Assembly: GCA_018262095.1 (NCBI GenBank)
Contig: JAGTRW010000005.1
Location: 1-64,000, forward strand
Length of the DNA: 64,000 bases
From: Pseudomonadota bacterium
GTDB taxonomy: Bacteria; Pseudomonadota; Gammaproteobacteria; Burkholderiales; Rhodocyclaceae
Direction of reading: 5' to 3'
Within the stretch, counting starts at the first letter, position 1, and each line of letters opens with the position of its first letter. The position numbers were made by a program, and so were the translations under genes. Positions 1 through 8,578 of this stretch are shown one piece after another. The notes under the pieces are model-generated. The model made no database searches, was not told the DNA's origin, and saw only the letters and a program-made list of their open reading frames with translations.

Positions 1-213
1 TGTGACCACCGCGGAGAAACGCAAAGCGCGGGGGGGGGGCCGAGGCGGGTGTTGGCGGGGGAAAAGTGGTGGGGAGCGCCCGGTGCAGTTTCGGGCACTC
101 CCCAAGTTCCGGCCGAAGCCAAAACTCCTAGGACCATAAAGGAGAACAGCTCGCGTAGCGTAGGGCGATCGACTTACAAAAACCTTACGCGGGCCAGTCT
201 TTGAAAGGTGATC
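1..213. other. Noncoding left edge with a GC-rich hairpin
   Basis: No coding region is supported here. There is a run of ten G at 30-39. A hairpin is formed by GGGGAG-c-GCCCG (71-82) and CGGGC-a-CTCCCC (92-103), with one mismatch. No T-run follows on either side, so it is not a convincing intrinsic terminator. The stretch is the leader of the response regulator gene that follows. An AAAGG at 204-208 serves as its ribosome binding site. Confidence 0.4.
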
Positions 214-894
214 ATGCGAATTCTGCTTGCCGAAGACGACCGGATCATCGCCGACGGACTCGGACGATCGCTGCGCCAGAACGGCTACGCCGTCGACTGG
301 GTGGCCAACGGTGCCGATGCCGACCATGCGTTGACTACGGGAAGCTACGATCTGGTCATTCTTGATCTTGGTCTGCCCAGGATGTCCGGCCTCGATGTGC
401 TGCGCCGCCTGCGCGCGCGCAAATCGAAGTTGCCGGTGCTGATTCTGACCGCGCTTGACGGCACCAGCGACCGTGTCAAGGGACTCGACCTGGGGGCCGA
501 CGACTACATGGCCAAGCCCTTCGAACTGCCCGAACTCGAGGCGCGGGTTCGCGCGCTGACCAGGCGCTCGACGGGGACGACGCCGCTCATCGAATTTGGC
601 GCGTTGGCCTTTGACCAGACCGATCGCTGCGCGCTGCTCAACGGCGAGATGCTCGATTTGTCGGCACGCGAACTGGGCCTGCTTGAGATACTGATGTTGC
701 GCGCGGGCCGGCTGGTGAGCAAGGATCAGCTGGTCGAGCACCTCTGCGGCTGGGGCGAAGAGGTCAGCCACAACGCGATCGAGGTCTATGTGCATCGCTT
801 GCGCAAGAAGCTCGAAGCAAGCGGCGCAACGATCGCCACCGTTCGCGGGCTGGGGTACTGCTTTGAAAAGTCTGCGCCAGAAGCCCGGTCCTGA
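214..894 (+). CDS. OmpR/PhoB-family response regulator (TctD/QseB-like)
   Basis: Cytoplasmic two-component response regulator of 226 residues. The receiver domain fills residues 1-115, with the acidic pair E7-D8-D9, phospho-acceptor D51 in VILDLGLP, T79 and K101 (KPFE). The C-terminal winged-helix DNA-binding domain fills about 125-220 and ends in the usual VRGLGYCF. An in-frame GTG lies six bases upstream at 208, but ATG 214 is better spaced from the AAAGG at 204-208. The stop overlaps the sensor kinase gene by about 32 bp, so the two are translationally coupled. Homology to TctD/QseB-type regulators is clear; the signal is not known. Confidence 0.93.
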   Translation: MRILLAEDDRIIADGLGRSLRQNGYAVDWVANGADADHALTTGSYDLVILDLGLPRMSGLDVLRRLRARKSKLPVLILTALDGTSDRVKGLDLGADDYMAKPFELPELEARVRALTRRSTGTTPLIEFGALAFDQTDRCALLNGEMLDLSARELGLLEILMLRAGRLVSKDQLVEHLCGWGEEVSHNAIEVYVHRLRKKLEASGATIATVRGLGYCFEKSAPEARS

Positions 895-2356
895 CACCCA
901 GCGCTCGCTGTTCGGCGAGATCCTGGACTGGATGCTGGCGCCGCTGCTCTTCGTCTGGCCGATCAGCATCGCCGTCACCCACTACTTTGCCACGACGGTC
1001 GCCAACTACCCTTATGACCAGACGCTGCGCGAGCAGGTCGCGGCGATTTCGCGCCAGGTCAAATTCGTCGACGGCCGGCCGCAGATCTCGCTGCCCGGAT
1101 CGGCGCGCGCCTTCCTGCGTTCGGACGAGATCGACAGCGTCTATTTCCACGTGCTCGGGCGCGGCGGCAAGCTGCTCGCCGGCGATTCCGAATTGCCCGC
1201 GCTGAAGCCGGCCGAGGTGCTGCAGAAAGCCGATCTGGGCGAAGTCTATTTCCGCGATGACGAGTACCAGGGCCAGGACCTGCGCATCGCCTACATGGTC
1301 CTCGGCGAGCCAGACGCAAATCCTGAACGCTGGGTGCTGATCGAGGTCGGCGAGACGCTTGAGAAACGCTCGCAACTGTCGAACAAGATCATCGCCAGCG
1401 TGATCCTGCCGCAGTTCGTGATCATTCCGCTGGCGCTCATCCTGGTCTGGTTCGGGCTGTCGCAAGGCTTGCGCCCGCTCAATCGCCTGCGCGAACGCAT
1501 CGAGATGCGGCGCGAAGCCGATCTCTCGCCGATTGCCGCGGCGCGTGTGCCGGAAGAGCTGCAGCCGCTGACCGAGGCCTTCAACTCAATGCTGGCGCGC
1601 ATGCAGCACAATATGGACGCGCAGCGTCGCTTCATCTCCGACGCCGCGCACCAGATGCGCACGCCGCTCACCGGGCTGAAGATGCAGGCGCAGCTGGCGA
1701 TGCGCGAAAGCGATCCGCGGCAACTGCGCTACGCGCTCGAAAACATCTCGAGCAGCGTCGATCGCGCATCGCACCTGGTCAATCAGCTGTTGGCGATGGC
1801 GCGCGCCGAAGCGAGCGAGCATTCGCAGCAGGCGTTGGAGCCGGTCGACCTCGACCAGTTGCTGCACGAAATCGTTGAAACCTGGGTCGTTCGCGCGCAC
1901 GACCGGAGAATCGACCTGGGCTATGAGCCCGCGGGCCCGGCGTACATCCTGGGCAATGCCTTCCTGCTGCGCGAGATGATCAACAACCTGCTCGATAATG
2001 CGTTGCGCTACACGCCCGACGAGGGCCGGGTGACCGCCCGCGTGGTACCTCAGGGCGACTTCGTGCTGCTCGAAATCGAGGATAGCGGGATCGGCATCGC
2101 CGACGACGAGGCGCACAAGGTCTTCGACCGCTTTTACCGGGTCGAGGGGACCGGCGTCGAAGGCAGCGGACTGGGGCTCGCCATCGTTCGCGAAATCGCC
2201 GAGCTGCACCGCGCCGCCGCGAGCCTTCGCCCGCATCCTCCCAGTGAGCAGGGGCAGCGGCCGCCCGGCTCGGTCGCGCGCGTGGTGTTCCCGGCGCATC
2301 GCTTCCCCACCCCGGCCCTGGCCATCCCCGAACACGTTCAAACCGGTTTTGCCTGA
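863..2356 (+). CDS. Sensor histidine kinase, TctE/QseC-like
   Basis: Membrane sensor kinase and partner of the preceding regulator. With the TTG start at 863 it has 497 residues. An upstream in-frame start at 788 would lie deep inside the regulator gene and adds a non-conserved tail, so I reject it. Order of parts: TM1 about 22-44; a periplasmic 2CSK_N-like sensor region with FVDGRPQISLP; TM2 about 176-198; HAMP-like linker; H-box with H263 in DAAHQMRTPL; N-box NNLLDNALRYTP; G-boxes DSGIGI and GSGLGLAIV. The 2CSK_N-type sensor is typical of TctE kinases that respond to carboxylates or divalent cations. The ligand here is unknown. Confidence 0.9.
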   Translation: MKSLRQKPGPDTQRSLFGEILDWMLAPLLFVWPISIAVTHYFATTVANYPYDQTLREQVAAISRQVKFVDGRPQISLPGSARAFLRSDEIDSVYFHVLGRGGKLLAGDSELPALKPAEVLQKADLGEVYFRDDEYQGQDLRIAYMVLGEPDANPERWVLIEVGETLEKRSQLSNKIIASVILPQFVIIPLALILVWFGLSQGLRPLNRLRERIEMRREADLSPIAAARVPEELQPLTEAFNSMLARMQHNMDAQRRFISDAAHQMRTPLTGLKMQAQLAMRESDPRQLRYALENISSSVDRASHLVNQLLAMARAEASEHSQQALEPVDLDQLLHEIVETWVVRAHDRRIDLGYEPAGPAYILGNAFLLREMINNLLDNALRYTPDEGRVTARVVPQGDFVLLEIEDSGIGIADDEAHKVFDRFYRVEGTGVEGSGLGLAIVREIAELHRAAASLRPHPPSEQGQRPPGSVARVVFPAHRFPTPALAIPEHVQTGFA

Positions 2357-2395
2357 GGGTGGGCGAAATAATTACGTCAATTCGTTCGTTTGTTT

Positions 2396-2424
2396 TTGAC
2401 GTAGCAGGGATGAGTCGTTATAAT
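2396..2424 (+). promoter_or_regulatory. Sigma-70 promoter of tRNA-Phe
   Basis: TTGACG at 2396-2401 and TATAAT at 2419-2424 with an exact 17 bp spacer. The mature tRNA begins at 2437, 12 nt past the -10 box, so the predicted start of transcription is about 2431. Confidence 0.85.
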
Positions 2425-2436
2425 GCGGCCCTTCTT

Positions 2437-2512
2437 GGCCAGTTAGCTCAGTTGGTAGAGCAGCGGATTGAAAATCCGCGTGTCCGTGGTTCGATTCCGC
2501 GACTGGCCACCA
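2437..2512 (+). tRNA. tRNA-Phe (GAA)
   Basis: 76 nt cloverleaf with encoded CCA. The acceptor stem GGCCAGT pairs with ACTGGCC. The D-arm holds AGCTCAGTTGGTAGAGC. The anticodon stem GCGGA/TCCGC carries the loop TTGAAAA, giving anticodon GAA at 2470-2472. The T-arm contains GGTTCGATTCC. It lies between a consensus promoter and an intrinsic terminator, so it is a single-gene transcription unit. Confidence 0.97.
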
Positions 2513-2518
2513 GAATAC

Positions 2519-2546
2519 AAACGGCCTCCAGCAATGGAGGCCGTTT
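2519..2546 (+). terminator. Intrinsic terminator after tRNA-Phe
   Basis: Perfect 12 bp stem AAACGGCCTCCA / TGGAGGCCGTTT closed by a GCAA tetraloop (GNRA type) and followed by a T-rich tail. It starts 7 nt after the tRNA end. Confidence 0.85.
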
Positions 2547-2700
2547 TCGTTTGTGAAGTTCGAATTCCCCGGCAAGCACTTTCGCGCAATGCTTTTGCTG
2601 TAAGCCTACAGCTGCGCCTGGCTGGTCAAGTCAAACAACTGATCGTGATGGGGCTGGTCCGGGGAGATTTTCTAATAGATTGATGGTTGCCGGAAGTGAA

Positions 2701-2904
2701 TCAGACCAGCACGACGTCGGCGACGCCAACAGTAATCCGAAGGTTTGCCCCATAGCAGATGAGCTTGCGCATCCCTCGACTCACGCCCGATACCAGGAAA
2801 TAATTCTCCAAGGTCGTTCCTTTGCTTTTGGCTCGCTTGGCGATTTCTCGAAAGGCTCGTTGATTCAGACGGACAATGCGTCCAACATATTTGTCAAGGT
2901 TCAT
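2701..2904 (-). CDS. Conserved small hypothetical protein, 67 aa
   Basis: A 67-residue basic cytoplasmic protein beginning MNLDKYVGRIVRLN and ending in an ITVGVADVVLV-like hydrophobic tail. The ATG at 2904 is preceded on the minus strand by GAGAGG seven bases upstream, a good ribosome binding site, which supports it as a real gene. I recall similar short proteins annotated as hypothetical in Rhodocyclales-type betaproteobacteria; no function is known to me. It stands alone between tRNA-Phe and the HD-GYP gene, on the opposite strand. The flanking stretches 2555-2700 and 2905-3122 show nothing else recognisable. Confidence 0.6.
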   Translation of the reverse strand: MNLDKYVGRIVRLNQRAFREIAKRAKSKGTTLENYFLVSGVSRGMRKLICYGANLRITVGVADVVLV

Positions 2905-3122
2905 TCAATACCTCTCTGTCGTTCTGCAGTTGACCGAGTCAATATAGGTCCACCTGCAGTTCGGCGGCTACAAGAACTTTGTTGTAGTTCTGTAACAGCA
3001 TGACGATGTCAATATTTCGTGCCTGTCAGCATATGTGAGCATTTGTGCAGGGGATCGTCAGCGGATATGCTGCGAGCCGCTCCAGCGCAGAATCTCGTAA
3101 TTGACCTTGGAAAGCATGAACA

Positions 3123-4430
3123 ATGCATGCGCAATACCAGACCGCAACTGAACAACTTGCCGAGGCGCAGCAGGCTCTCGGCGATTCGACGGTATTCATC
3201 CGATCAGTAACGGAATTGGCCGATAAGCGTGAGGTCTTTGCCAGCGAAGACATCTTTTCACGCGGCAAGATAAAACTGGTGAATCGGGGGGTGAAGCTAA
3301 CCGGCCAGTTCTATGAGCGACTGGTCGCGCACAAGTTGCTGAAGCCGATTGAGCAGTCCATCGAAATAGCCGGCGCGCCGGAATCCTCGCGGATCATTGC
3401 GTTGGTTCTCGACGAGGCCAGAAAGATTCCGTCATTGCAGCTGTTTGGTGACGGCTTGATAGAGCAGTTGGGCGGCTTGCTGTCCGGGGTGAAGATTCCA
3501 GAACAACTGGCAGTGAAGATTTCCATCATGCAGGAGGAGCGTCCGCGCTTGTTCACGCATTCGCTGCTGGCGGCCGTTATCTCGATGGTCCTGGGGATTC
3601 GCGGCAAGCTTGCGCCGCGTGAATTGCAAAAGCTGGTATTGAGCAGCCTGTTGCATGATATCGGCGAGCTCTATATCGATCCGAAGTTGTTCGATAAGCA
3701 AAGATGCCTGTCTATAGACGAACGGCAGCACGTCTATGCCCACCCGATCACCGGGTTTCTCGTGTTGCGCGAATGTTCAACGCTCCCGAGAGGCGTCGCG
3801 GAAGCGGTTCTGCAACACCATGAGCGACTCGATGGTTCCGGGTATCCCTATCGTCTGTCGGCGGAAAACATATCCCGGATATCGCGCTATCTTGCCGTTG
3901 CCGAAGTGACGTCCTCGCTGATAGAGAAGCATGGGGCAGACAAGCGTATCGGCATGAAATTTCGGATGAATATCAAGAAGTACGATCCCGAAGCGGTAAC
4001 GACGATTTTTCGTTTGCTCGAGAACTGTGAAATCGATGTCGCACAGGACTTCGATGAGTCGCGCCTGGCAGCTCGCCTTGGACAGCTCGGCCGTTTGTTT
4101 ACCGAATGGGATGCGCTGTTGGCGAGCTGCTCGCCAGCCGAAGCGACTGAAATCAGATCGATAGCCCGCCGTCTTGACGGTTTGCGCATGATGGTTCTTG
4201 AGCCGGGGTACGATCAGCATCACCTCAATGATCTCATGGACATCGCTGGCGAGATGGACCCCGACGTTTGCATCGAATTGACGGCGCTGCAGGACGAACT
4301 CACCTGGCATTTTGGCGCACTGTGCCGCGGGGTAGAGCGCGATCAGCGGGCGGGCGTGCATATTCCCGAGGGGATCAGGTCCGGGTTCGATGCCTGGTTG
4401 AGCCAGGTGCGGGAATTCGTTGGCGAGTAA
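3123..4430 (+). CDS. HD-GYP domain protein, probable c-di-GMP phosphodiesterase
   Basis: 435-residue cytoplasmic protein with an HD-GYP domain at about 140-300. All key residues are present: H146, the HD pair H178-D179 in LLHDIGE, H207, H232-H233 in QHHERLDGSGYP, and the GYP at 240-242. A complete set predicts a metal-dependent enzyme that opens or fully hydrolyses cyclic di-GMP. No transmembrane or receiver domain is visible; the N-terminal ~140 residues are of unknown type. The start is ATG 3123, with GGAAAG eight bases upstream; ATGs at 3116 and 3127 are out of frame. A second, degenerate HD-GYP gene follows about 260 bp downstream. Confidence 0.85.
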   Translation: MHAQYQTATEQLAEAQQALGDSTVFIRSVTELADKREVFASEDIFSRGKIKLVNRGVKLTGQFYERLVAHKLLKPIEQSIEIAGAPESSRIIALVLDEARKIPSLQLFGDGLIEQLGGLLSGVKIPEQLAVKISIMQEERPRLFTHSLLAAVISMVLGIRGKLAPRELQKLVLSSLLHDIGELYIDPKLFDKQRCLSIDERQHVYAHPITGFLVLRECSTLPRGVAEAVLQHHERLDGSGYPYRLSAENISRISRYLAVAEVTSSLIEKHGADKRIGMKFRMNIKKYDPEAVTTIFRLLENCEIDVAQDFDESRLAARLGQLGRLFTEWDALLASCSPAEATEIRSIARRLDGLRMMVLEPGYDQHHLNDLMDIAGEMDPDVCIELTALQDELTWHFGALCRGVERDQRAGVHIPEGIRSGFDAWLSQVREFVGE

Positions 4431-4483
4431 GCGCTTTGGCGGCGGCGCGTCGGCGAAAGTGCTTATGGCTTTGCTCTGAAATC

Positions 4484-4513
4484 AGCCGGAGGCGGTGATC
4501 ACCCCTCCCGGCT
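4484..4513 (+). terminator. Hairpin after the first HD-GYP gene
   Basis: Imperfect inverted repeat AGCCGG-a-GG-c-GGT / ACC-c-CT-c-CCGGCT around the loop GATC, about 55 bp past the stop codon. It is followed by a short TTTC rather than a long T-run. Nothing else is recognisable in the gap 4431-4689. Confidence 0.45.
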
Positions 4514-4689
4514 TTCGGTCGTTGCCTCGTTCGAGAATTGAATATAGCCCCCTTTGCGCGATACGAGTTCCGATCAGCGCTGCGCGCTGGCGTGGCGCTG
4601 GCCTTCTTCTGGTAACTCAACTAAACTCGCCCGGTTGGTTCAATCGGCCTTTCGGAGTCTCTCCAGCCGATTCTCACCCATCACCGGGG

Positions 4690-5838
4690 ATGATCATCGA
4701 AACCTGCCGTCTGAATTCCAGCCACTTGCAACTCGGGTTGCCGCTGCCCGGCGATCTCTATGACGAGAACGGCAAGATGCTGCTGGCCAAGGGGCTGATC
4801 CCGAATTCGCAATCCCAGCTCGACAAGTTGCTGGAGCGCGGCTTGTACGTAGAGATCAGCTTGTTCGAATCGTATTTTGGACGCTCGGGGTCGTCAAAAA
4901 CGACCAGCGTACAGAAGAAATTCGATCCTTTTCTCCTGCGCCGGACAATGAAACTGAGCCTCAACCGGCTGCTCTACGGTGTCATGCGCGGATCGGCAAG
5001 CATGGCGCAGCTGATTGAATTTGCCGAAGACTTGCAGGGGTATGCCGAGACCGACGGCGACGCGATGATTGCCGCCTGTTTGCTCGACCGCGAGGAAGAG
5101 TCGCGCGCGGCGGCCCACAGCCTGAGTTGCGCAATACTCTGCGCGTTGCTGGCAAAACGGCTTCACTGGCCCGATGCCTGCCAACGCAGTGTGGTATGCG
5201 CCGCCTTGACCATGAATCTCGGCATGCTCGATCTGCAGCAGCGCCTGTCGCATCAGGCAAGCCCGTTGGCGCCGGCGCAGCTCGAGCTGGTTCACGCTCA
5301 TCCGGATGCCGCCGTCGCCGCGCTACAGGGTATCGCCGTCGACGATTCGATATGGCTTGAGTGCGTCAGGCAACACCACGAGAAAGCAGAAGGCAAAGGC
5401 TATCCGCGGCAACTGGCGGCGCCTGCCGACGAAGGTCAATTGTTACGGCTCGCCGATGTTTTTTTTGCTCGCGCCAGTGCGCGCTCCGATCGTTCTCCGC
5501 TGACACCGACACAGATCGTTCGTGCGCTGTTTGTTGAAGAAGGGCAAGGCGCCTGCGCGGCGCTCGTGACCGCGATGGTCAAAACGCTGGGGGTCTATCC
5601 GCCGGGGTGTTTCGTCAAGCTCGCCAGCGGCGAAGTGGCGGTTGTTTTCCGCTGCGGGGACAGCCCCACTACACCGGTGGTCGCCTCCGTTACGAACGCC
5701 AGCGGTGCGCCGACCATGCAGCCGGTACGCCGTGATACCTCGCGTGAAGCCTACGTCGTCGTTGGCACCATGGTTCCGGACAAGGTCAGCGTCGGCTACG
5801 ACCTCGCGAAATTGTGGGTCAGTAACGCGAAAAACTGA
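4690..5838 (+). CDS. Degenerate HD-GYP domain protein
   Basis: 382 residues from ATG 4690. The N-terminal ~60 residues (LGLPLPGDLYDENGKMLLAKG ... LLERGLYV region) match the leader domain common in HD-GYP proteins, which is why I place the start here rather than at 4495. The HD-GYP-like domain spans about 135-300. It keeps H143, H229-H230 and GKGYP (235-239), but the HD pair is replaced by M175-N176 in ALTMNLGM. Loss of the central metal-binding HD makes phosphodiesterase activity unlikely. A c-di-GMP binding or scaffold role is inference. It lies in tandem behind the intact HD-GYP gene. The ribosome binding site before 4690 is weak. Confidence 0.72.
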   Translation: MIIETCRLNSSHLQLGLPLPGDLYDENGKMLLAKGLIPNSQSQLDKLLERGLYVEISLFESYFGRSGSSKTTSVQKKFDPFLLRRTMKLSLNRLLYGVMRGSASMAQLIEFAEDLQGYAETDGDAMIAACLLDREEESRAAAHSLSCAILCALLAKRLHWPDACQRSVVCAALTMNLGMLDLQQRLSHQASPLAPAQLELVHAHPDAAVAALQGIAVDDSIWLECVRQHHEKAEGKGYPRQLAAPADEGQLLRLADVFFARASARSDRSPLTPTQIVRALFVEEGQGACAALVTAMVKTLGVYPPGCFVKLASGEVAVVFRCGDSPTTPVVASVTNASGAPTMQPVRRDTSREAYVVVGTMVPDKVSVGYDLAKLWVSNAKN

Positions 5839-6026
5839 GATGGCCATTCGGTGGCGCACGTTGTGGGTCGCCGGACCTTCCTCAGTGCTTGCCCGATTGC
5901 GTTGAAAGACGACATAAAATCGCCAAGCAGCCGACGTTTCGGTAGAGTCGATAAAAAAGCCGTTCCCCCCGGAGTGGTCGGCCCATATCGATGTGAAGAT
6001 CCACTTGTCGCCAAGGAGAATTGATC

Positions 6027-7823
6027 GTGGTCAGCCGTCGAGTCTTTTTGAAATACTCAATGCTCGCAATCCCTGGCGTCAACCTGTCGGCATGTGGTGG
6101 GGGCGATGATAGTGCGGGCACCTATGGCACGGAGGCCGTCGAATGGCCGATATCCCCGAATGTATATACCACCGCCGAGCGGCAGGTTCTTCCTTCGGTG
6201 TTGCCGGCGGGCGTTCCTCGGATCAATCCGGCAGAGGTGCCGCTCTACGCGCAATATGGCTATAGCGCCTGGCATGCCGATGCCGGCAGTGGTCTGGCGT
6301 ACGTCAGGCGAACCGACCTGGCGCCCTCAAGCGCCAACGCGAGCAATGGCGCGCGGCTGTTGTCTTTCTTTGCCATCACCGATATCCATCTGGTCGACAA
6401 GGAGTCGCCGGCGCAGCCGCTCTACGGCGATTGGGTCGCACCTTACGGCGCCGCCGGCAACGGCGGTTCGGGGTGGTCGCCGATCATCGTCTCGACGACC
6501 CAGGTGCTTGACGCTGCGGTGCAGACCATCAACGCATTGCACCTCAAAAAGCCGTTCGATTTCGGTATTTCGCTTGGCGACAATATCGACAACACCCAGT
6601 ACAACGAACTGCGCTGGTTCATCGACGTCCTTGACGGCAAGGTCATCACGCCCAGCTCCGGGGCCAATGCGGGCGCCGCGACGATCGACTATCAGAAACC
6701 CTTCAAGGCTGCCGGTTTGAACAAGGAGATCCCGTGGTTTCAGGCCATCGGCAACCACGACCAGTTCTGGAAGGGGTCGTACTACGAGAACTCGATCACC
6801 CAGGCCGCGCATGTCGGATCGACCGTACTCAACATGGACAGCGACAACAAGGCGAACTCCTTTGCCGCTACCGGCTACTATCAGGGCGTCGTGGACGGCT
6901 CGACGGCTTACGGCACGGTGATCGACTATGGTCCTCAGGCCACCTTTACCACGCCGCCGACGGTGGTTGCCGACGCCAATCGCCGTTCGCTCTCGACCAG
7001 CAGTTCGTCGAGTCTCAACTGGATGCGCGAGTTCTTTACGACGACTTCAAGGCCGGTCGGTCACGGCTTTACGCAAGCCAATCTCGACAATGATTTTGCC
7101 TGCTACAGCTTTGAGCCGAAATCCAGTCTTCCGCTCAAGGTCATCGTGCTCGACGATACGGTCGGCGGCTTGGGGCAGAATCTGCCGCAACCCGACTATG
7201 CCCGTGGGGCGCTTAGCCAGAAGCGGCTCGACTGGCTCACCGGCGAGCTCAATGAGGGACAGCAGAACAACAAGTTGATGATCATCGCTGCGCATGTTCC
7301 TATCCATCCGCAACAGACTTTGGATCCGAACTCCGGCAACTATCCCTTATTCGTCGCCCCACCGAGCGTCGTGACCGATACGCAATTGCTCAGCACCCTG
7401 CACAATTATTCGAATCTGATCCTGTGGATCGCCGGGCATCGGCACATCAACGTCGTCACGCCGCAGCCGGCGCCGGCCGGCAATGGCGCGGGGCTGGGCG
7501 CCGAATACAGCTTCTGGGAAGTCGAGACGGCGTCGCTACGCGACTTTCCCCAGCAATTTCGAACCTTCGAGATCCTGCGCAATAGCGACGATTCCATTTC
7601 AATATTTGTTACCGACGTCGATCCCGCCGTCGCTCCCGGTTCTCCTGCCGCGACGTCACGCGGCTATGCGATCGGCGCCGCGCGGATCTTCAGCACCCCG
7701 CCAACCATCCCGGCGGGAGCGGCGGCTGGCGTCGCTTCGCTCGCTTACAACGCCGAGTTGGTCAAGCAGCTGAGCCCGACGATGAAGACCGTGATCCACA
7801 ACCTGGTTCTGCCGCAGTCTTAA
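6027..7823 (+). CDS. Metallophosphoesterase, TIGR03768-like, exported lipoprotein
   Basis: 598 residues starting at GTG 6027, placed correctly behind AAGGAG at 6013-6018; a TTG at 6021 is too close to it. The N-terminus has an SRR-x-FLK twin-arginine-like motif and a hydrophobic stretch ending in a lipobox-like LSAC, so export as a lipoprotein is likely. Calcineurin-like metal motifs follow in order: TDIH (D and H), GDNIDN, GNHDQ, AAHVPIH and GHRHIN. This set defines a dinuclear metal phosphoesterase. I recall this subfamily as TIGR03768; its substrate is not known. The gap 5839-6026 holds only its leader. Its TAA stop overlaps the convergent hyf operon stop. Confidence 0.8.
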   Translation: MVSRRVFLKYSMLAIPGVNLSACGGGDDSAGTYGTEAVEWPISPNVYTTAERQVLPSVLPAGVPRINPAEVPLYAQYGYSAWHADAGSGLAYVRRTDLAPSSANASNGARLLSFFAITDIHLVDKESPAQPLYGDWVAPYGAAGNGGSGWSPIIVSTTQVLDAAVQTINALHLKKPFDFGISLGDNIDNTQYNELRWFIDVLDGKVITPSSGANAGAATIDYQKPFKAAGLNKEIPWFQAIGNHDQFWKGSYYENSITQAAHVGSTVLNMDSDNKANSFAATGYYQGVVDGSTAYGTVIDYGPQATFTTPPTVVADANRRSLSTSSSSSLNWMREFFTTTSRPVGHGFTQANLDNDFACYSFEPKSSLPLKVIVLDDTVGGLGQNLPQPDYARGALSQKRLDWLTGELNEGQQNNKLMIIAAHVPIHPQQTLDPNSGNYPLFVAPPSVVTDTQLLSTLHNYSNLILWIAGHRHINVVTPQPAPAGNGAGLGAEYSFWEVETASLRDFPQQFRTFEILRNSDDSISIFVTDVDPAVAPGSPAATSRGYAIGAARIFSTPPTIPAGAAAGVASLAYNAELVKQLSPTMKTVIHNLVLPQS

Positions 7824-8578
7824 CTGGAAATTCCCAGCAAGCCCATGATTCCGGCGATGAAGGTCAGCGGGTGAGTGGGGCAGCCTGGGACGTAGAGCGA
7901 CGGCTTGAAGGTCTCCAGAAATCGGCGGTCGATCGCATCGCAGTCGGCGAAGACGCCGCCTGAAATGGCGCAGGCGCCGACGGCGATCACCAGCTTGGGT
8001 TCAGGCATCGAATCCCAGCACGTCTGCAGCGCGCTGACCATATTGCGGCTGATCGGGCCGGACAGCACCAATCCGTCGGCGTGGCGAGGCGAGGCGACGA
8101 GGTCGATGCCGTAGCGCCCGAGGTCGAAGTTGACGTTGCCCCAGGCGTTGATTTCCATCTCGCAGCCGTTGCAGCCGCCGGCGGAAACCGAACGCAGCTT
8201 GAGCGATCGGCCGAAACGCTTACGCAGCGCTGCGCAGACCTTGACCGGGTCGATGTTCGGCTGCGCCGCACTGAGCGTCAGCGCGGCGCGGCTCGTCGAT
8301 GCGAGCTTGAAGTCGTTGTTGAAACTGAATTTTTCGCTCGGGCAGAGCGATTCACAATCGCCGCAGAGCACGCAGCGGCCCAGGTCGATTTGCACCGGCG
8401 CCAGCGCAATGGCCTGGCTCGGGCAGGCGGTCTGGCACGCGGTGCAGCCGCTGGCGCACGGCGCTTCGCTGATCAGCGGTTTACCGCGAAAGCCGACCGG
8501 GATCGCCGCAGCCAGATCGGGAATGAACTGCGAGCCCTGGGCTTTGCGCACCGAGATGGATTTGAAGAGGTTGTGCAT
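7820..8578 (-). CDS. hyfI: Fused ferredoxin / NuoB-like subunit of a hydrogenase-4-type complex (HyfH-HyfI)
   Basis: 252-residue peripheral subunit and last gene of the hyf-like operon. The N-terminal half carries two 4Fe-4S motifs, CASGCTACQTACP and CVLCGDCESLCP, equal to HyfH/NuoI. The C-terminal half is HyfI/NuoB-like, with GGCNGCEME, GACAISGG and PGCPTHP supplying ligands of a proximal 4Fe-4S cluster. So this single protein merges the two electron-transfer subunits that are separate in E. coli Hyf. The ATG at 8578 overlaps the preceding gene's stop (TAATG). Its stop TAA at 7822-7820 overlaps the convergent metallophosphoesterase stop. It probably passes electrons to or from the large subunit at the membrane. 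Confidence 0.82.
   Translation of the reverse strand: MHNLFKSISVRKAQGSQFIPDLAAAIPVGFRGKPLISEAPCASGCTACQTACPSQAIALAPVQIDLGRCVLCGDCESLCPSEKFSFNNDFKLASTSRAALTLSAAQPNIDPVKVCAALRKRFGRSLKLRSVSAGGCNGCEMEINAWGNVNFDLGRYGIDLVASPRHADGLVLSGPISRNMVSALQTCWDSMPEPKLVIAVGACAISGGVFADCDAIDRRFLETFKPSLYVPGCPTHPLTFIAGIMGLLGISS

Noticed and set aside
30-39. Run of ten G near the left edge as a phase-variation tract
   Set aside because: It lies in noncoding sequence about 175 bp before the response regulator gene, away from any start codon or promoter element that it could switch.
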